Origin: AL-N1 sp039178835
Lineage (GTDB): Bacteria; Chloroflexota; Chloroflexia; Chloroflexales; Roseiflexaceae
DNA length: 7,177 bases
Direction of reading: 5' to 3'
Assembly (NCBI GenBank): GCA_039178835.1
Contig: JBCDFA010000385.1
Span: 1 to 7,177, forward strand
Shown: positions 5,383 through 7,177 of the stretch, piece by piece
Numbering within the stretch: the first letter of the stretch is position 1
Layout of the letters: the number at the start of each line of letters is the position of its first letter
Translations under genes and position numbers: made by a program
The notes under the pieces: generated by a model
Told to the model about the DNA's origin: nothing
The model's database searches: none
Seen by the model: only the letters and a program-made list of their open reading frames with translations

Positions 5383-6087
5383 ATGAATATGCCATTAGTC
5401 GAAAAACTGCAGAACCATCCACAGGTTGTGGGACTGATCGAATATGGTTCGGCACACTACCGCGATGACTTTGCAGTAGGTGACTATGACCTGTTCGTCG
5501 TCTACGATGGGTTAGACACGGCTGTGGAAAGTCTGCACTTTTATATTGATGGTGTGCCGGTTGACTTGAATCTTTGCTCGCTCAGCTACTTGCGTACACA
5601 AGACGTGCTGTCGGGGTTTGAGACAAATCTGCTTGATGGGCGTATCATCTATGATAAAGATGGCGTGGTTGCTGCCCTTCTTGAACAGATGCAAAAAACA
5701 TCCTTCGTTCACTATTCAGACCATGATGTGGCTTTCACACGGCATGGCCATCGGCATGTGCTAGATAAGGTGCGCGGACGACTCGAAAGCGAACCGCTAC
5801 TCTGTAAGCTGTTGCTCAGCACAAACATCTACTGGCTGATCCAGAGCTACTTTGGCATCCGACGATTGCACTATCAGGGCGAAAAACAGGCATTAGCCTA
5901 CCTAGCTGAACACGAACCAGAGATACATAATCTAATCAGTCAGTTCTACCTTTCAGAGCTTCACGAACAGGTTGAAATCACAAAGCAACTGATTGACCTG
6001 ATACTCGCACCAATTGGTGGGGCATGGAGCGATGGCGAAGCGTTGGCGTTTGGTGAAGATGTTGGTGATCTGCAGATGAAGGGCTAG
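5383..6087 (+). CDS. Nucleotidyltransferase (Pol-beta/MNT fold) with C-terminal helical domain
   Basis: The ATG at 5383 is preferred over the upstream TTG at 5347, which overlaps the terminator; an ATG at 5389 is also possible and no start has a strong ribosome site. The 234-aa product has the Pol-beta nucleotidyltransferase signature: Y-G-S-A at residues 21-24, metal-binding Asp34 and Asp36 in G-D-Y-D-L-F-V-V, and a third carboxylate, Asp61, in P-V-D-L-N-L. Such enzymes transfer an NMP to a protein or small molecule. From about residue 95 the protein is helical, like the substrate-binding domain of aminoglycoside nucleotidyltransferases or a HEPN-like fold. The target is not readable. All three acidic residues are intact, unlike several neighbours. 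The glycine-serine helix lacks the Arg usual in G-S-x-A-R-G. Confidence 0.8.
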   Translation: MNMPLVEKLQNHPQVVGLIEYGSAHYRDDFAVGDYDLFVVYDGLDTAVESLHFYIDGVPVDLNLCSLSYLRTQDVLSGFETNLLDGRIIYDKDGVVAALLEQMQKTSFVHYSDHDVAFTRHGHRHVLDKVRGRLESEPLLCKLLLSTNIYWLIQSYFGIRRLHYQGEKQALAYLAEHEPEIHNLISQFYLSELHEQVEITKQLIDLILAPIGGAWSDGEALAFGEDVGDLQMKG

Positions 6088-6179
6088 CAACTGTTTGACG
6101 AGTTGCTACGGGAGTGAGGAGTAAGCAAAAACGCACACCACCATTGCTTTAAGATTGGACATACCTACAGATTTTGCAT

Positions 6180-6287
6180 ATCAGCAGGTAACATTCTTCT
6201 GAGCAAAGGCGCGAAATTGAGAGACTGGTCATCAATCAACCAGTCTCTTATTCAGTTTTCTGTTGCTGTCAGTACTAACCTGCTGAT
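6180..6287. repeat. 10-bp inverted repeat enclosing the terminator hairpin
   Basis: ATCAGCAGGT (6180-6189) and ACCTGCTGAT (6278-6287) are perfect inverses, 88 nt apart, and flank the terminator stem nearly symmetrically. Together they could fold into a long nested structure. Chance similarity is possible at this length. Confidence 0.45.
6220..6248. terminator. Bidirectional terminator between convergent genes
   Basis: AGAGACTGGT (6220-6229) and ACCAGTCTCT (6239-6248) form a perfect 10-bp stem with a 9-nt loop. On the plus strand it is followed by TATTCAGTTTTC. On the minus strand it is followed by CAATTTCGC. The site lies between the nucleotidyltransferase and the aldo/keto reductase, which converge here. 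Confidence 0.72.
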
Positions 6288-6301
6288 GTCAGCCGACCGT
6301 A

Positions 6302-7177
6302 TTACCAGGCATAGGCCATAGGTGCTTCGCCGCCGGGACCGGGGAATATCTCATCCAATTTCTGTAACACTGTTGCTTCCAACGTAATTTCAGTTGCCCG
6401 AACGGCGTCCTCAAGTTGTTCCATGGTGCGAGGGCCGATGATTGGAGCAGTAACAACGGAGTTATGCAACAGCCAGGCCAGTGCTACCGCAGCCGGTGGC
6501 TCGCCAAGCTCTTTACAAAGCGCTTCATACTTTTCAAGTTGTGGTCGTTTCTCCTCTACTCTTTTCATAAAATCTGCATTCCCCCGACGCCCACTCTCTA
6601 GCTTTGCTAATACGCCACCTAACAATCCCCCACCTAAGGGACTCCAGGGAATAAGACCTAAACCATAATGGCGACAAGATGGGACAACCTCTAACTCAAC
6701 GGTGCGATTATCTAAATGATAGATGCTTTGTTCACTAACCAATCCAGTCAACCCTCGCTTTGATGCTTCCTGACAGGCTGTGGCAATATCCCAACCAGCA
6801 AAATTGCTCGAACCGACATATACGATCTTGCCCTGTTTAACGAGACTGTCAAAAGCCTGCCACGTTTCATCCCAGGGACATTCATGGTCGATATGGTGCA
6901 TTTGGTACAAGTCTATCCAGTCAGTCTGGAGGCGTTGCAAGCTATTACGACAATGTTTGTGGATTTTCACTGCCGATAAATTGCGTCCATCACTGTTGGG
7001 CTCAGCTTTGTTGACCTGACGTGTAACCGGGTTGTAGACTTTGGTTGCCAGCACAACCGCATCACGGCGTCCCCCGCCCTGCGCCAACCAGCGCCCGATG
7101 ATCTCTTCCGTGTGACCATGCTCCACTTCCCAGCCATACACATCGGCGGTATCAAAGAAGTTAATTCCTAATTCAAG
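6302..7177 (-). CDS. Aldo/keto reductase, N-terminus beyond the window
   Basis: The frame is open from the right edge, beginning L-E-L-G-I-N-F-F-D-T-A-D-V-Y-G, so the first 30 or so residues are missing and 291 are visible. This is an NAD(P)H-dependent aldo/keto reductase with a TIM-barrel fold. All four catalytic residues can be seen: Asp and Tyr in F-D-T-A-D-V-Y-G, Lys in L-A-T-K-V, and His in Y-Q-M-H-H-I-D. Cofactor-binding segments G-S-S-N-F-A-G-W and W-S-P-L-G-G-G-L-L, and the late I-I-G-P-R-T-x-x-Q-L, are also present. The C-terminus F-P-G-P-G-G-E-A-P is typical of a large bacterial subgroup of uncharacterised reductases. The substrate is unknown. It converges on the nucleotidyltransferase gene across a terminator. 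The TAA at 6302-6304 ends it. Confidence 0.93.
   Translation of the reverse strand, partial: LELGINFFDTADVYGWEVEHGHTEEIIGRWLAQGGGRRDAVVLATKVYNPVTRQVNKAEPNSDGRNLSAVKIHKHCRNSLQRLQTDWIDLYQMHHIDHECPWDETWQAFDSLVKQGKIVYVGSSNFAGWDIATACQEASKRGLTGLVSEQSIYHLDNRTVELEVVPSCRHYGLGLIPWSPLGGGLLGGVLAKLESGRRGNADFMKRVEEKRPQLEKYEALCKELGEPPAAVALAWLLHNSVVTAPIIGPRTMEQLEDAVRATEITLEATVLQKLDEIFPGPGGEAPMAYAW

Noticed and set aside
1..7177. CRISPR array, tRNA, rRNA, riboswitch or integrase attachment site
   Set aside because: No regularly spaced direct repeats, cloverleaf-like sequences or recognisable conserved RNA cores were seen on either strand by eye.

Overview
The window is mid-GC bacterial DNA with strong AGGAGG-type Shine-Dalgarno sites, one lipoprotein signal peptide and no RNA genes. 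Protein flavour (an alpha/alpha-toroid protein with a QW motif, a UbiE-like methyltransferase, a secreted alpha/beta-hydrolase lipoprotein and an aldo/keto reductase) fits a large accessory-rich genome. A Chloroflexota relative such as Herpetosiphon is my best guess, at low confidence. There is no rRNA or marker gene to settle it.

Left part (1-2241, + strand): the C-terminal part of a terpene-cyclase-fold protein is followed by a GNAT acetyltransferase and a SAM-dependent methyltransferase. Gaps are 48 and 90 nt and the last two genes have excellent ribosome sites, so co-transcription is possible. The methyltransferase is cut short by an in-frame TGA where family members normally have Trp; the frame continues to 2241 with family-like sequence.

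Middle (2242-4181): a perfect 29-bp inverted repeat (2353-2414) lies between convergent genes. Two small minus-strand genes follow: a 90-aa helical protein and, upstream of it, the 3' end of a gene split by an IS5-family element (2893-3679, 16-bp perfect terminal inverted repeats, TA duplication). Removing the element and one TA restores an in-frame reading frame across the junction. The pair resembles a decayed polymorphic-toxin C-terminus plus immunity gene, but that reading is inference. The IS itself is dead: two frameshifts, an internal deletion that removed the first catalytic Asp, and a lost Tyr codon. About 490 nt of AT-rich DNA follows with no convincing gene apart from the left fragment.

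Right part (4182-7177): a lipoprotein alpha/beta-hydrolase whose catalytic Ser and His positions are both substituted, its terminator, a nucleotidyltransferase with a C-terminal helical domain, a bidirectional terminator, and a convergent aldo/keto reductase running off the right edge.

I see no clearly new multi-gene system. The main theme is decay or active-site loss in otherwise ordinary accessory genes: the methyltransferase, the toxin-like gene, the transposase and the hydrolase. The catalytically altered hydrolase, with an otherwise intact frame, is the most interesting protein here.
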